Of a DNA stretch of 7,494 bases, positions 1 through 6,686 are shown piece by piece. Within the stretch, counting starts at the first letter, position 1; every line of letters starts with the position of its first letter. This DNA is from Chloroflexota bacterium (GTDB taxonomy: Bacteria; Chloroflexota; Anaerolineae; UBA4142): positions 1 through 7,494 of the forward strand of contig JACQGS010000061.1 of assembly GCA_016199405.1 (NCBI GenBank). The letters run 5' to 3'. The position numbers were made by a program, and so were the translations under genes. The notes under the pieces are model-generated. The model did not search any database. It had not been told where the DNA came from and saw nothing but the letters and a program-made list of their open reading frames with translations.

Positions 1-27
1 GACTCTACCGGAATGAACGGGAATCTT

Positions 28-92
28 TGCCACGAATTACACGAATTTCACAAATTCGCTGCCATTTCGTGTAATTTGTGAAATTCGTGGCA
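28..92. repeat. Imperfect inverted repeat, AT-rich
   Basis: The outer arms are an exact 11-bp inverted match (28-38 with 82-92, TGCCACGAATT). The interior contains shuffled copies of the words ACGAATT, AATTACAC and TTTCACAAATT. Inside the left arm there is a second small palindrome, CGAATTT-CAC-AAATTCG at 42-58. The composition is much richer in A and T than the neighbouring genes. Such palindromes occur as dispersed intergenic repeats in some bacterial genomes, but copy number cannot be judged from one window. The T-run needed for a classical terminator is absent. Confidence 0.6.
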
Positions 93-229
93 GGGTTTTC
101 CCGCCAAAGTCGGGAGAGCCGAAAAGGTCAAGTGACGGTGAACGGGTTCCTTTGTCACACGCCACTCGTCACATTTTACTTTGCTTGCATCGTGTTCCGG
201 CGACTCTCCCTCTCCAGCCGGGACGCGAG

Positions 230-262
230 AACCCCCGTCCAGAAATGGGCGGGGGTTTGTTA
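230..262 (+). terminator. Terminator-like hairpin beyond the HNH gene
   Basis: Bases 230-240 pair with 247-257 to make an 11-bp stem with one G-T wobble; its core is CCCCC/GGGGG and the 6-base loop is AGAAAT. On the plus strand the stem is followed by TTTGTTATT, a reasonable U-tract, so it fits a terminator for a transcript arriving from the left. On the minus strand, after the HNH gene stop, the same hairpin forms but has no U-tract. It may therefore act mainly on a convergent transcript from outside the window, and only weakly for the leftward operon. Confidence 0.5.
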
Positions 263-277
263 TTGGCAATCCATCGT

Positions 278-691
278 TCATGGATATTTTCCAACTCGAA
301 TCAGGTGCTCGCGTTCCAGAACGCGGTCGGGGTGATTGATTTGTAAGATTGCGACGGTCACGCGTCCTTGTGGCGTCAGCGGCACAATCAAAGCGCCATC
401 GAGTCGGAAATGTTCGCGCCAGTCTTGAATTCTGGGGTTGAAAAAAGCAGTCAGTTGACCTGTCTCGGAATCGAACGACCCTACGTCAGTCCCCTTGAAG
501 CGATTGCAATACGGGCAAGCCAGCGCAAGGTTATCGGCAATGGTCGCGCCGCCGTGTTTTTCGGACACAAGGTGTTCTATCTCAAAAGCCAAGAGTGATG
601 CCGACTGAGGATACAAGCAATATTCGCAGTGTCCACCGGCGCGTTGAGTAACGAGTTGGCGTAGTGTTGTCGGGACATACGCCCGCGTCAT
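278..691 (-). CDS. HNH endonuclease family protein
   Basis: A 137-residue protein with a compact metal-bound HNH (beta-beta-alpha-metal) nuclease fold. Visible parts are a first CxxC (C22, C25), the EIEH motif with the probable catalytic histidine H40, a GG turn, N54 in the NLALAC segment, and a second CxxC (C59, C62); the four cysteines probably bind a structural zinc. The last 70 residues (PLTPQGRVTV, ILQINHPDR) match the C-terminal part I recall from small cyanobacterial and chloroflexal HNH proteins. I chose ATG at 691, which has GAGG eight bases upstream; an in-frame GTG at 694 directly abuts the preceding stop codon. It follows the 118-residue gene with no gap, so the two are surely co-transcribed. 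The substrate is unknown; restriction, toxin-like or repair roles are all possible. Family assignment is firm, biological role is not. Confidence 0.88.
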   Translation of the reverse strand: MTRAYVPTTLRQLVTQRAGGHCEYCLYPQSASLLAFEIEHLVSEKHGGATIADNLALACPYCNRFKGTDVGSFDSETGQLTAFFNPRIQDWREHFRLDGALIVPLTPQGRVTVAILQINHPDRVLEREHLIRVGKYP

Positions 692-694
692 CAC

Positions 695-1051
695 TTATGC
701 CTCGAGTTGTTGATAAGCATGCGCCTTCGCCAAACGCGTCATATGCTCGATCATCAAGTAGCGATCCAATTGGGTCTCTTCCTGCCGCGTCAATCCATCA
801 GTTTTGTTCTTGTCCAACAATTCACTCACCCGCGCCTGAAACTCGGATGATGGTTTCATCGCCAAGACCTGCTCGGGTGTGGGTTGGCTCACCAAGAATT
901 CCAAGATCGCATCCGCATCTTGAAAGCGCAGTGACTCTTCCGCCGTCAACTCTCGCAATCCGCGCTCCAACACTTCGGGCAGGCGATCTCGAAATTGCTG
1001 CAAGGGCTGTTCGAGTTTATCCGGAATCTCGAGTGTGATTTGGATCGTCAT
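695..1051 (-). CDS. Small conserved protein paired with HNH nuclease, antitoxin-like
   Basis: A 118-residue soluble, acidic, largely helical protein with no signal peptide or membrane segment. It begins with a short beta-type stretch (TIQITLEIP), then a helix containing DRLPEVLERGLREL, a middle part with QPTPEQVLAMKPSSEFQ, and a C-terminal helix around LDRYLMIEHM. I recall similar proteins of about 110 residues placed immediately before HNH nuclease genes in cyanobacteria and Chloroflexota; I know of no assigned function. The reading frame is open 43 codons further upstream, but ATG at 1051 has GGAGG six bases before it and the upstream part would run into the HD-GYP gene, so 1051 is the start. 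It begins 49 bases after that gene's stop and directly abuts the HNH gene. The tight pairing suggests it modulates or escorts the nuclease, like an antitoxin or immunity protein; this is inference. Confidence 0.75.
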   Translation of the reverse strand: MTIQITLEIPDKLEQPLQQFRDRLPEVLERGLRELTAEESLRFQDADAILEFLVSQPTPEQVLAMKPSSEFQARVSELLDKNKTDGLTRQEETQLDRYLMIEHMTRLAKAHAYQQLEA

Positions 1052-1100
1052 CCTATACCTCCGTTCGCGTTGCCAATTATGCGTCACCCGCGCATCGATG

Positions 1101-3719
1101 TCAAGCGGCAACCAACTCCAAAAATTTTTCCACGACAGCCGGGTCGAAATGCTTGCCGGCTTGATCGCGAATGTGCTCACGCGCTTGTTCCGCCGACCAC
1201 GCTGCGCGGTACGGGCGATGGGAGGTCAGCGCGTCCCAGACATCCACCAGCGCAAAGATGCGGGCGGACAGCGGAATTTCTTCGCCGCGCAGTCCGCGCG
1301 GATAGCCGGCGCCGTCCCATTTTTCGTGATGACAGTACGGAATGTCGAGCGCGGGTTTCAGATACGCGATCGGCGCGAGCATTTCGTACGCGTACGTCGG
1401 ATGCCGGCGCATGATTTCCCATTCGGCATCCGTCAACGCGCCGGGCTTGAGCAGAATCGCGTCGGGAATGCCCATCTTGCCGATGTCGTGCAGCAGCGCG
1501 CCGCGGCGAAGGTGAACCAGCGACTCGTCCGCGATGCCGCACGCGCGCGCGAGTCGCAAGGTCATTTCCGCGGCGCGTTGCGTATGCCCTTCCGTCGTTT
1601 GATCGCGCAAGTCGAGCGCGTGCGACCAGCCCTCGATTGTCGCGTCGTACGCCGCGATCAATTCCGCGTTCGAGCGTTCGAGATTATTGAACAGTTCCGC
1701 GTCTTGAATCGCGAGCGCGGCTTGTTCCGCGAGCGCCTTGGCGAAGAACTGCCAATTGGAATCCGGCGTCCAGCGCGCGCGCTGAAAAATTTCCAACACA
1801 CCGCGCACTTGGCCCTTGGCAATCAGCGGCACGCCGCAATACGCAACAAAATCTTCGCCGGCGAGCAAGGGCGCGCGAATAAAGCCATCCGCCTCCGCGA
1901 GGTTGGGAATAGAATAGACACGCCGGTCCAGCGCGACGCGCCCGGCGTACCCTTCGCCCAAACGCAAGCGCGTGTGCTCGAGCGCGCGCGTATGAAAACC
2001 GCGCCCGGCGGCGAAGGTGAGCGCGTGACTGTGCGGATCCAAAAGCAGCACATCCGCCGCGTCCACCCGCAATTGCTCGATCACTTGGCTCAGCAAAACG
2101 TCGAGCGTGAGATGCAAGTCCATACTCGCCGTAATCGCATGATCAATTTCGTGCAGGGCTTGCAATTGCCGCGCGCGTTCTTGGGTTTCCTCCAACAGCC
2201 GCGCGTTTTCCATCGCGACGGCGGCTTGATTCGCGAACAAGATCAGCAAGCGTTCGTCTTGCGGCGAAAAAGCGTTGAGCCGGGAACTGAGCATGCCGAT
2301 GACGCCGCGTAATTGCGCTTCGTGCAATATTGGTACCCACAGCCCGGCGCGCGTTTTTGGATCTACAACCACATAGCGCGGATCCGCGGCAACATCCGGC
2401 ACATTCAGCGGCAGTCGTTGGCGGCACACCCACGCGATCAAACTGTTCTCGTCGGTGATGGGCTTGCCCAATGCGCGCAACGGCGCGAACATTTCGTCCG
2501 GGTGCCCGACGCCAAATTGAAACGCGACGGACTGCGTGGCGGGATCGAACGCGAAAAACTCCGCGAGATCCGCGCCGATGGTTTTGGCGGCAAGCTTGAG
2601 CAAGAATTCCATCTGCACGTGCGGATCCAGTTCGCGATTCAGCGTCAGCCCGGCGTCGTACAGCAATCCCAATTGTTGCGCGCGCTGACGCGTTTCCGCG
2701 AACAAGCGCGCATTGTGGATCGCGAGCGCGGCTTGATCGGCGATGCCCTTGAGTAATTCGAGATCGTCGGCAGAAAATTCGCGCGCCGCGCCGAACGTAT
2801 AGATGCTCAACGCGCCGACCAATTCCTCGTCGCGTAAAAGCGTTGCGCCGGCGATCGTGCGGATGTCCAGTGCGCGCACCAAGTCCGCATTCGGCAAATC
2901 GGGAACGGCTTGCGCGTCCGGAATCGTATTCACCGCGCCCATTCGCCGCGCGAATGCTTCGTACTGCGCGCGCGGCGTGGGGCGGTGGCTTGCGCGAAAC
3001 TCGCGCGGGAGTCCGCAATCGGCGGCGATGATGAGCGCATCGCGTGCGGTGTCGTACAGATAGAGCGCGGCGGCGGGGACGTTCAGCGCGCGCTGTGTCT
3101 CTTCGCAGATCGCATGCAGCAGCGCGTCGAGCTCGAGTTGTGTATTGAGACGCGCCGCGACGTGGAGTAATGCTTCCGTGCGCGCGGCGTTGTGTTTGAT
3201 TTCGGTTTCCGCGCGCTTGCGTTCGGTGATGTCTTGCTTGATGGCGATCAAGTGGCTGATCTCGCCATCCGTGTCCCGAAGCGGCGTGATGGTTTGCTCT
3301 TCGTTGTAGAGACTGCCATTTTTGCGGCGATTGATGCATTCGCCGCGCCAGACTTTTCCGGCGAGGATCGTATCCCACAAATCTTTATAAAATTCCGGGC
3401 TGTGTTTGCCCGACTTGACCAGTTCCCGCGGGTTCTTGCCGATGGCTTCGGCGGCGGAGTAGCCGGTGAGCGTGGTGAAGGCCGGGTTGATCCATTCAAT
3501 CGCGCCGTCGCGGTCGGTGATGATGATCGCATTGGCGGCGGCGTTGAGGGCGGCGCTTTGCAGACGCAACTGCTCTTCTGCCTTTTTCTGCTCGGTGACA
3601 TCCAACAGGGATACGACTATGCGGGCTTCTTCTTCTTCTTCTTCTTCTTCTGCAAGAAGTATTCTCGCCACGTTGAGGCGAAGAAGAAGCCCATCCATTT
3701 CGCTGCGAGGGTTGGTCAT
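1101..3719 (-). CDS. PAS-GAF-GAF-GAF-HD-GYP c-di-GMP phosphodiesterase
   Basis: An 872-residue cytoplasmic signalling protein. In order: residues 7-50 look like only the last two strands of a PAS domain ending in DVTEQKKAEE; a complete PAS at about 52-172 ending in DITERKRAE; three GAF domains at about 180-345, 350-515 and 520-680; HD-GYP at about 690-870. HD-GYP domains hydrolyse cyclic di-GMP at a two- or three-metal centre. Key residues are present: H744-D745, H797-H798-E799 and G805-Y806-P807, so it should be active. GAF and PAS modules probably bind ligands or cofactors that control it; no ligand is evident. Start ATG at 3719 has a strong GAGGAGG six bases upstream and overlaps the previous stop as ATGA, indicating translational coupling. 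Residues 24-31 are eight glutamates from a (GAA)8 run. The missing first half of the N-terminal PAS is found at the end of the CHASE4 gene. Confidence 0.93.
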   Translation of the reverse strand: MTNPRSEMDGLLLRLNVARILLAEEEEEEEEARIVVSLLDVTEQKKAEEQLRLQSAALNAAANAIIITDRDGAIEWINPAFTTLTGYSAAEAIGKNPRELVKSGKHSPEFYKDLWDTILAGKVWRGECINRRKNGSLYNEEQTITPLRDTDGEISHLIAIKQDITERKRAETEIKHNAARTEALLHVAARLNTQLELDALLHAICEETQRALNVPAAALYLYDTARDALIIAADCGLPREFRASHRPTPRAQYEAFARRMGAVNTIPDAQAVPDLPNADLVRALDIRTIAGATLLRDEELVGALSIYTFGAAREFSADDLELLKGIADQAALAIHNARLFAETRQRAQQLGLLYDAGLTLNRELDPHVQMEFLLKLAAKTIGADLAEFFAFDPATQSVAFQFGVGHPDEMFAPLRALGKPITDENSLIAWVCRQRLPLNVPDVAADPRYVVVDPKTRAGLWVPILHEAQLRGVIGMLSSRLNAFSPQDERLLILFANQAAVAMENARLLEETQERARQLQALHEIDHAITASMDLHLTLDVLLSQVIEQLRVDAADVLLLDPHSHALTFAAGRGFHTRALEHTRLRLGEGYAGRVALDRRVYSIPNLAEADGFIRAPLLAGEDFVAYCGVPLIAKGQVRGVLEIFQRARWTPDSNWQFFAKALAEQAALAIQDAELFNNLERSNAELIAAYDATIEGWSHALDLRDQTTEGHTQRAAEMTLRLARACGIADESLVHLRRGALLHDIGKMGIPDAILLKPGALTDAEWEIMRRHPTYAYEMLAPIAYLKPALDIPYCHHEKWDGAGYPRGLRGEEIPLSARIFALVDVWDALTSHRPYRAAWSAEQAREHIRDQAGKHFDPAVVEKFLELVAA
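3627..3650 (-). repeat. (GAA)8 trinucleotide microsatellite in coding sequence
   Basis: Eight perfect GAA codons (TTC on the plus strand) encode E24-E31 of the HD-GYP protein. They lie in the loop between the last two strands of the split PAS half, between ARILLA and ARIVVSLLDVTE. Slippage would add or remove whole glutamates without shifting the frame, so this would tune loop length rather than switch the gene off. The use of one codon eight times points to recent replication slippage. Confidence 0.9.
3658..3670 (-). repeat. 13-bp direct repeat, copy at start of HD-GYP gene
   Basis: The minus-strand word TGGCGAGAATACT lies 49 bases after the start codon of the HD-GYP gene and encodes V-A-R-I-L. 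The identical 13 bases occur at 4704-4716 in the same codon phase, 52 bases after the start of the RpoN-like/GIY-YIG gene. The distance between copies is 1046 bases. Confidence 0.7.
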
Positions 3720-4768
3720 TCCGAACCTCCTCTTGCGTTGCCGCGCGGCAGTTCACCGTAGTGTTGCTTGAACGCTGTGAGCAGTTCTTTTTCCACTTCG
3801 AGATGCCGATGGGTCAAATGAAAACGCACGGACAAGCGAAGCGTGCCGCTGTGGGCGAAGTCTGAAATGCGCCGGTTCTTGATCTCGCCGCTGCCGTAGC
3901 TGGCGATGCGCCGCTGCAGGTTCTTCGAGGCGCCGATGTAAATCACCTGGCTCGCGCCATGCGGATAAGAAACCTGCGCCGAGGCGCTCAGTTCATAGAT
4001 GCCCGCTTCGGCCGGGATGTTCCTCATCTGTCTTGAAAATAGAGCGGTGTAATTGCCAAATGAGATGTGCTCCGGATAGTACGCGGCGCTCCTCTCCCGA
4101 AAGTTGGGGATGCCCAATGCCTTCCGGCAATTGCAAATGGTTCGCGCCGAGAGAGCGACTCGGTATTCTTTCCGCAGGATGTCCTGAATTTCAATGTCGG
4201 TCAGGACGGCGTCGGATTCAGCGACGATCTCTTTGATCCTATGAGCAAAGTGTATTCGCGGGGAGGCGAAGAGCTTTCGCAGGATCACGATCTCTTGGTT
4301 GTGCGTCTGAAGGGATAGGGTTGAGACCAGTCGGGAGAGCCGCGACGGGTCCAGGCGGCGATGTGGAAACATTGCGCTGAATTGCTTCATCGTCAGCGGC
4401 TTTATATCGGATGCCCTCCCGGATTCCCAGAACGCGCGTTGAACCTCAAGCAACCCGCGGACGACGTGGAGCGAGAGTTCGTTTCTGGTGTTGATGAGTT
4501 TGGGCACGACGGTCCCGTCGTCGGGGTATTGTCGCACGAGGCGCTCGTCTGCGCTCTGAAACTCAAGTCGGCCACGCGAAGCGTCCACGACCACCCGGCC
4601 GTAGACCGGCAGGCGCAGGTCGCGGTGGTTATCCCCGCCTTGCGGATGCCACCCATTGGTTTTTTTCTCCATGAACCGGATGTATTTCTCCAGGGGCATT
4701 TCGAGTATTCTCGCCAGCGTGATTTTCGCGATGGTTGAGCCGTCCAACGGCGATGCGGTCTTCTTCAC
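3716..4768 (-). CDS. RpoN-like DNA-binding and GIY-YIG nuclease fusion protein
   Basis: A 350-residue protein. Residues about 94-228 resemble the end of the sigma-54 core-binding region and its DNA-binding part: RNELSLHVVRGLLEVQRAFW, then IKPLTMKQFSAMFP, a helix-turn-helix-like stretch, and at 201-221 a gapless match to the RpoN box region, with SARTICNCRK in place of ARRTVAKYRE and LGIP following. Residues 16-38 faintly resemble sigma-54 region I. Most of the core-binding region is missing. Residues 250-344 form a GIY-YIG nuclease: G256-I257-Y258, Y277-I278-G279, probable catalytic R287, E324 or E326 as metal ligand, and N344. The likely role is a DNA-binding nuclease, not a working sigma factor. 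Start GTG at 4768 overlaps the previous stop as GTGA without a clear ribosome site; ATG codons at residues 24 and 33 are alternatives. It overlaps the next gene by ATGA. GCGC words are scarce compared with neighbours. I do not recall this domain combination. Confidence 0.82.
   Translation of the reverse strand: MKKTASPLDGSTIAKITLARILEMPLEKYIRFMEKKTNGWHPQGGDNHRDLRLPVYGRVVVDASRGRLEFQSADERLVRQYPDDGTVVPKLINTRNELSLHVVRGLLEVQRAFWESGRASDIKPLTMKQFSAMFPHRRLDPSRLSRLVSTLSLQTHNQEIVILRKLFASPRIHFAHRIKEIVAESDAVLTDIEIQDILRKEYRVALSARTICNCRKALGIPNFRERSAAYYPEHISFGNYTALFSRQMRNIPAEAGIYELSASAQVSYPHGASQVIYIGASKNLQRRIASYGSGEIKNRRISDFAHSGTLRLSVRFHLTHRHLEVEKELLTAFKQHYGELPRGNARGGSE
4704..4716 (-). repeat. 13-bp direct repeat, copy at start of GIY-YIG gene
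   Basis: This is the partner of the copy at 3658-3670, identical over 13 bases and read in the same phase (L-A-R-I-L, residues 18-22 of the fusion protein). Together the copies bracket almost all of the GIY-YIG gene, which would fit a duplicated or mimicked target sequence. Similarity outside the 13 bases is weak, so coincidence cannot be excluded. Confidence 0.65.
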
Positions 4769-6657
4769 CGGCGCTTTTTCGGAATATAGATTTCTGTTGT
4801 ATCTCCACTGAGGAGCCGGCTGCGCGCTTGCTCCGCGATCAGGCCAGCCAGCTCTTGCTCGGTGTAGCCCAGCCGCGCGGCGTATTGTTGGGTGATCTCT
4901 TCAAATGCCTTGTTTTGTTTGACCAGACCCAAGTTCTCTGTGAACACTAGCAATCCTTCGGGAACGAATCTAAAGATGCTCTCAACGACATTCCGGTGGT
5001 GTTCATCCTTTTTGCGCAGCGCCTCCTCTGCCTGCTTGCGTTCGGTGATGTCGCGGAAGAAAACGAAAAACCGCCCGCCTTCAATATCGAGATAGTTGAC
5101 GCTGACCTCGATGTCAATCACCGCGCCGTCTTTGCGGCGGTGTTTGGTTTCAAAACGGTCGCTGCCCGTTTGGATGATGCGTTGGATGTGTTGCTGGGTG
5201 TCGGCAGTGGTCTCGACGGCTTCAACATCGCTCACGCGCATCTGGAGCAGTTCGGCGCGCGTGTAGCCGCTCAATCGGCAGTAAGATTCGTTGACCTCCA
5301 GAATTTTTCCCTGCGCGTCCGAAATCCAAAAGCCGTCGAGCGAGGTGTGGAGGATCGTCGCGCTCTGTTGTTCTGCGCGTTTGCGCTCGGTGATGTCGCG
5401 GATGATGGCGCTATAGAATTTCTGGTGATTCAACTCCCACGCCGAAAGCGAAATCTCCGCCGGAAATTCCGCGCCGTCTTTGCGCCGCCCGAACGCCTGA
5501 ATGATTTTGCCGTCGTGCGCGGAGCGTCCCGCGCCGAGTCCCTGGTGGTAGCGCGCTTGATAACGTTCCGGGATAAAGCGCGTGATCGGAGCGCCGATAA
5601 TTTCATCCGCCGCGTACCCGAAAGTTTTTTGCGCGCTGGCATTCCACGAAACGACGCGCGCCTGTTCGTTCGCGATGATGATCGCGTCGTTAGCGGATTC
5701 GGTGAGCGCGCGAAAACGCTTATCGCTCTCGCGTTGGATCTCCGCGGCGCGCGCCGCGCGATAAACCAAGAACTGCATGGGCGCGCTAAAAATCACGGCG
5801 ATGAACGCGAGCATCCACAGAAGATCGCGCACGCTGCCTTGCGCTTGCGCGTAAATGGGACGCGGCATTTCCGCGCGCAAGACGAATGCTGGCGCGCCGT
5901 CAATGTCCGGTATCAACGCAAAGCCGGCGAGCGCTTGATCGTTCACCGGCTGAATCCCGATCAGCGCTGGATGCAAACTATCTTGCCGCGCGGATGGCAA
6001 CTCCGCCGGGAGGCGCGCGTCTAGAAGCCGGGTGAGCGATAGGGAAAGGTGCACGTGGCGCGCGAAATTTTCCATCGCGGCCGCATCGATCCAGCGCGCC
6101 CAAATGAGCGCGCCGCGCATCGGCGCAGTGCGTTCGCTGTTGACGATCGGTTGAGAAACAATGAGGAGAGGACCTTCGGGGAGATCGAGCCATCCGACGA
6201 CACTGCTGTTGGCGTTCGCGTGGCTCACCAACAACGCGCCCGCTTTCAAGGGGGGACGCAAACTTTCCGGAAAAGAAATTTCGCGGTTGGCTCGCGCATC
6301 GTACGCTTTGGCATAGACGATGCGCGCGGACGAATCAACAAAGACCATCAGGTTGATCTGATTGTTGACAAAGCTCGCGCTGGGGGCAAGGTTCGATTGA
6401 ATGTAAGCGGCGTTGCCGTCTTGAATGAATTGATAGGTATCGTCCCAGCCCGCCCAATCGCGCGCGGCTTGGTTCATCCGTTCGCCGGTATCCTCCAATT
6501 CATTGAGCGCGCGCTGGACGTTTTCGCGCGCGACGCGGTCTTCCAACTGGCCAAAGTCGGAAAGCAAAATACCAGAGGCAAGACTAAAAGTGGCTATCAG
6601 CGCGCTCAACACGCCGACGGTGGTAATAATTGCCAATGCTTTGGCGGAAAGGGACAC
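4765..6657 (-). CDS. CHASE4-PAS-PAS membrane sensor with truncated third PAS
   Basis: A 630-residue membrane receptor. Membrane segment about 7-32; extracytoplasmic CHASE4 domain about 33-265, with the hallmark DWAGWDD at 67-73; second membrane segment about 278-300; PAS about 310-427 ending DITERKRAE; PAS about 428-541 ending DITERKQAE; a third PAS from about 551 that stops after the strand TTEIYIPKKRR, lacking its last two strands. There is no HAMP, kinase, GGDEF or other output domain, so alone it could only sense. The missing strands appear at the start of the HD-GYP gene, two genes on. I chose GTG at 6657: it has GGAG seven bases upstream, and the resulting MSLSAKAL start resembles the MSLRxKTL start of CHASE4 proteins. 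An in-frame GTG at 6675 (six residues longer) sits only about 5 bases from the predicted transcription start. The stop overlaps the next gene's start as GTGA. Confidence 0.88.
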   Translation of the reverse strand: MSLSAKALAIITTVGVLSALIATFSLASGILLSDFGQLEDRVARENVQRALNELEDTGERMNQAARDWAGWDDTYQFIQDGNAAYIQSNLAPSASFVNNQINLMVFVDSSARIVYAKAYDARANREISFPESLRPPLKAGALLVSHANANSSVVGWLDLPEGPLLIVSQPIVNSERTAPMRGALIWARWIDAAAMENFARHVHLSLSLTRLLDARLPAELPSARQDSLHPALIGIQPVNDQALAGFALIPDIDGAPAFVLRAEMPRPIYAQAQGSVRDLLWMLAFIAVIFSAPMQFLVYRAARAAEIQRESDKRFRALTESANDAIIIANEQARVVSWNASAQKTFGYAADEIIGAPITRFIPERYQARYHQGLGAGRSAHDGKIIQAFGRRKDGAEFPAEISLSAWELNHQKFYSAIIRDITERKRAEQQSATILHTSLDGFWISDAQGKILEVNESYCRLSGYTRAELLQMRVSDVEAVETTADTQQHIQRIIQTGSDRFETKHRRKDGAVIDIEVSVNYLDIEGGRFFVFFRDITERKQAEEALRKKDEHHRNVVESIFRFVPEGLLVFTENLGLVKQNKAFEEITQQYAARLGYTEQELAGLIAEQARSRLLSGDTTEIYIPKKRR

Positions 6658-6664
6658 TCCAGCG

Positions 6665-6668
6665 CTCC
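6665..6668 (-). promoter_or_regulatory. Ribosome binding site deciding the CHASE4 gene start
   Basis: GGAG lies seven bases before GTG at 6657. The response regulator gene uses the same GGAG and seven-base spacing before its ATG at 7427. This favours 6657 over the in-frame GTG at 6675, which has only a G-run (GGGGG) four bases upstream. Confidence 0.55.
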
Positions 6669-6686
6669 ATTTCACCGTGCCCCCAC

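Noticed and set aside
48..281. Possible 77-residue minus-strand protein in the left segment
   Set aside because: No recognisable motif, proline- and glycine-rich junk composition, and it runs through both the terminator-like hairpin and the AT-rich palindrome.
1035..2312. Long plus-strand open frame of 425 codons opposite the HD-GYP gene
   Set aside because: It is the shadow of the real gene in GC-rich codons: very rich in Arg, Ala and Gln, with no recognisable domain, while the minus strand has clear GAF and HD-GYP motifs. The same applies to plus-strand frames at 2313-2756, 3192-3761, 4996-6024, 6049-6699 and 7020-7409.
2143..3378. Minus-strand open frame of 411 codons overlapping the HD-GYP gene
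   Set aside because: It is an alternative frame of the same strand, dominated by Arg and Ala, with no domain; the PAS-GAF frame is the coding one.
3716..4768. GIY-YIG gene as a functional sigma-54 factor (rpoN)
   Set aside because: Most of the core-binding region is missing, the RpoN box has lost its K-Y pair, and a nuclease domain is attached; no gene symbol is justified.
3716..4768. Group I intron or intein between the two PAS halves
   Set aside because: The middle gene has its own start and stop with 4-base overlaps on both sides and fills the whole interval, leaving no room for intron RNA structure. No intein splicing motifs are visible and the frames of the flanking genes are not continuous.
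3718..4785. 8-bp inverted repeat ATTCCGAA / TTCGGAAT as transposon ends
   Set aside because: Only 8 bases match, they do not extend, and no transposase is present; a match this short between two such regions is not rare.
3219..5400. Repeated GCGTTCGGTGATGTC-like words near 3220, 5038 and 5385
   Set aside because: They encode the conserved DITERK ending of successive PAS domains, so they reflect protein family conservation and not a DNA element.
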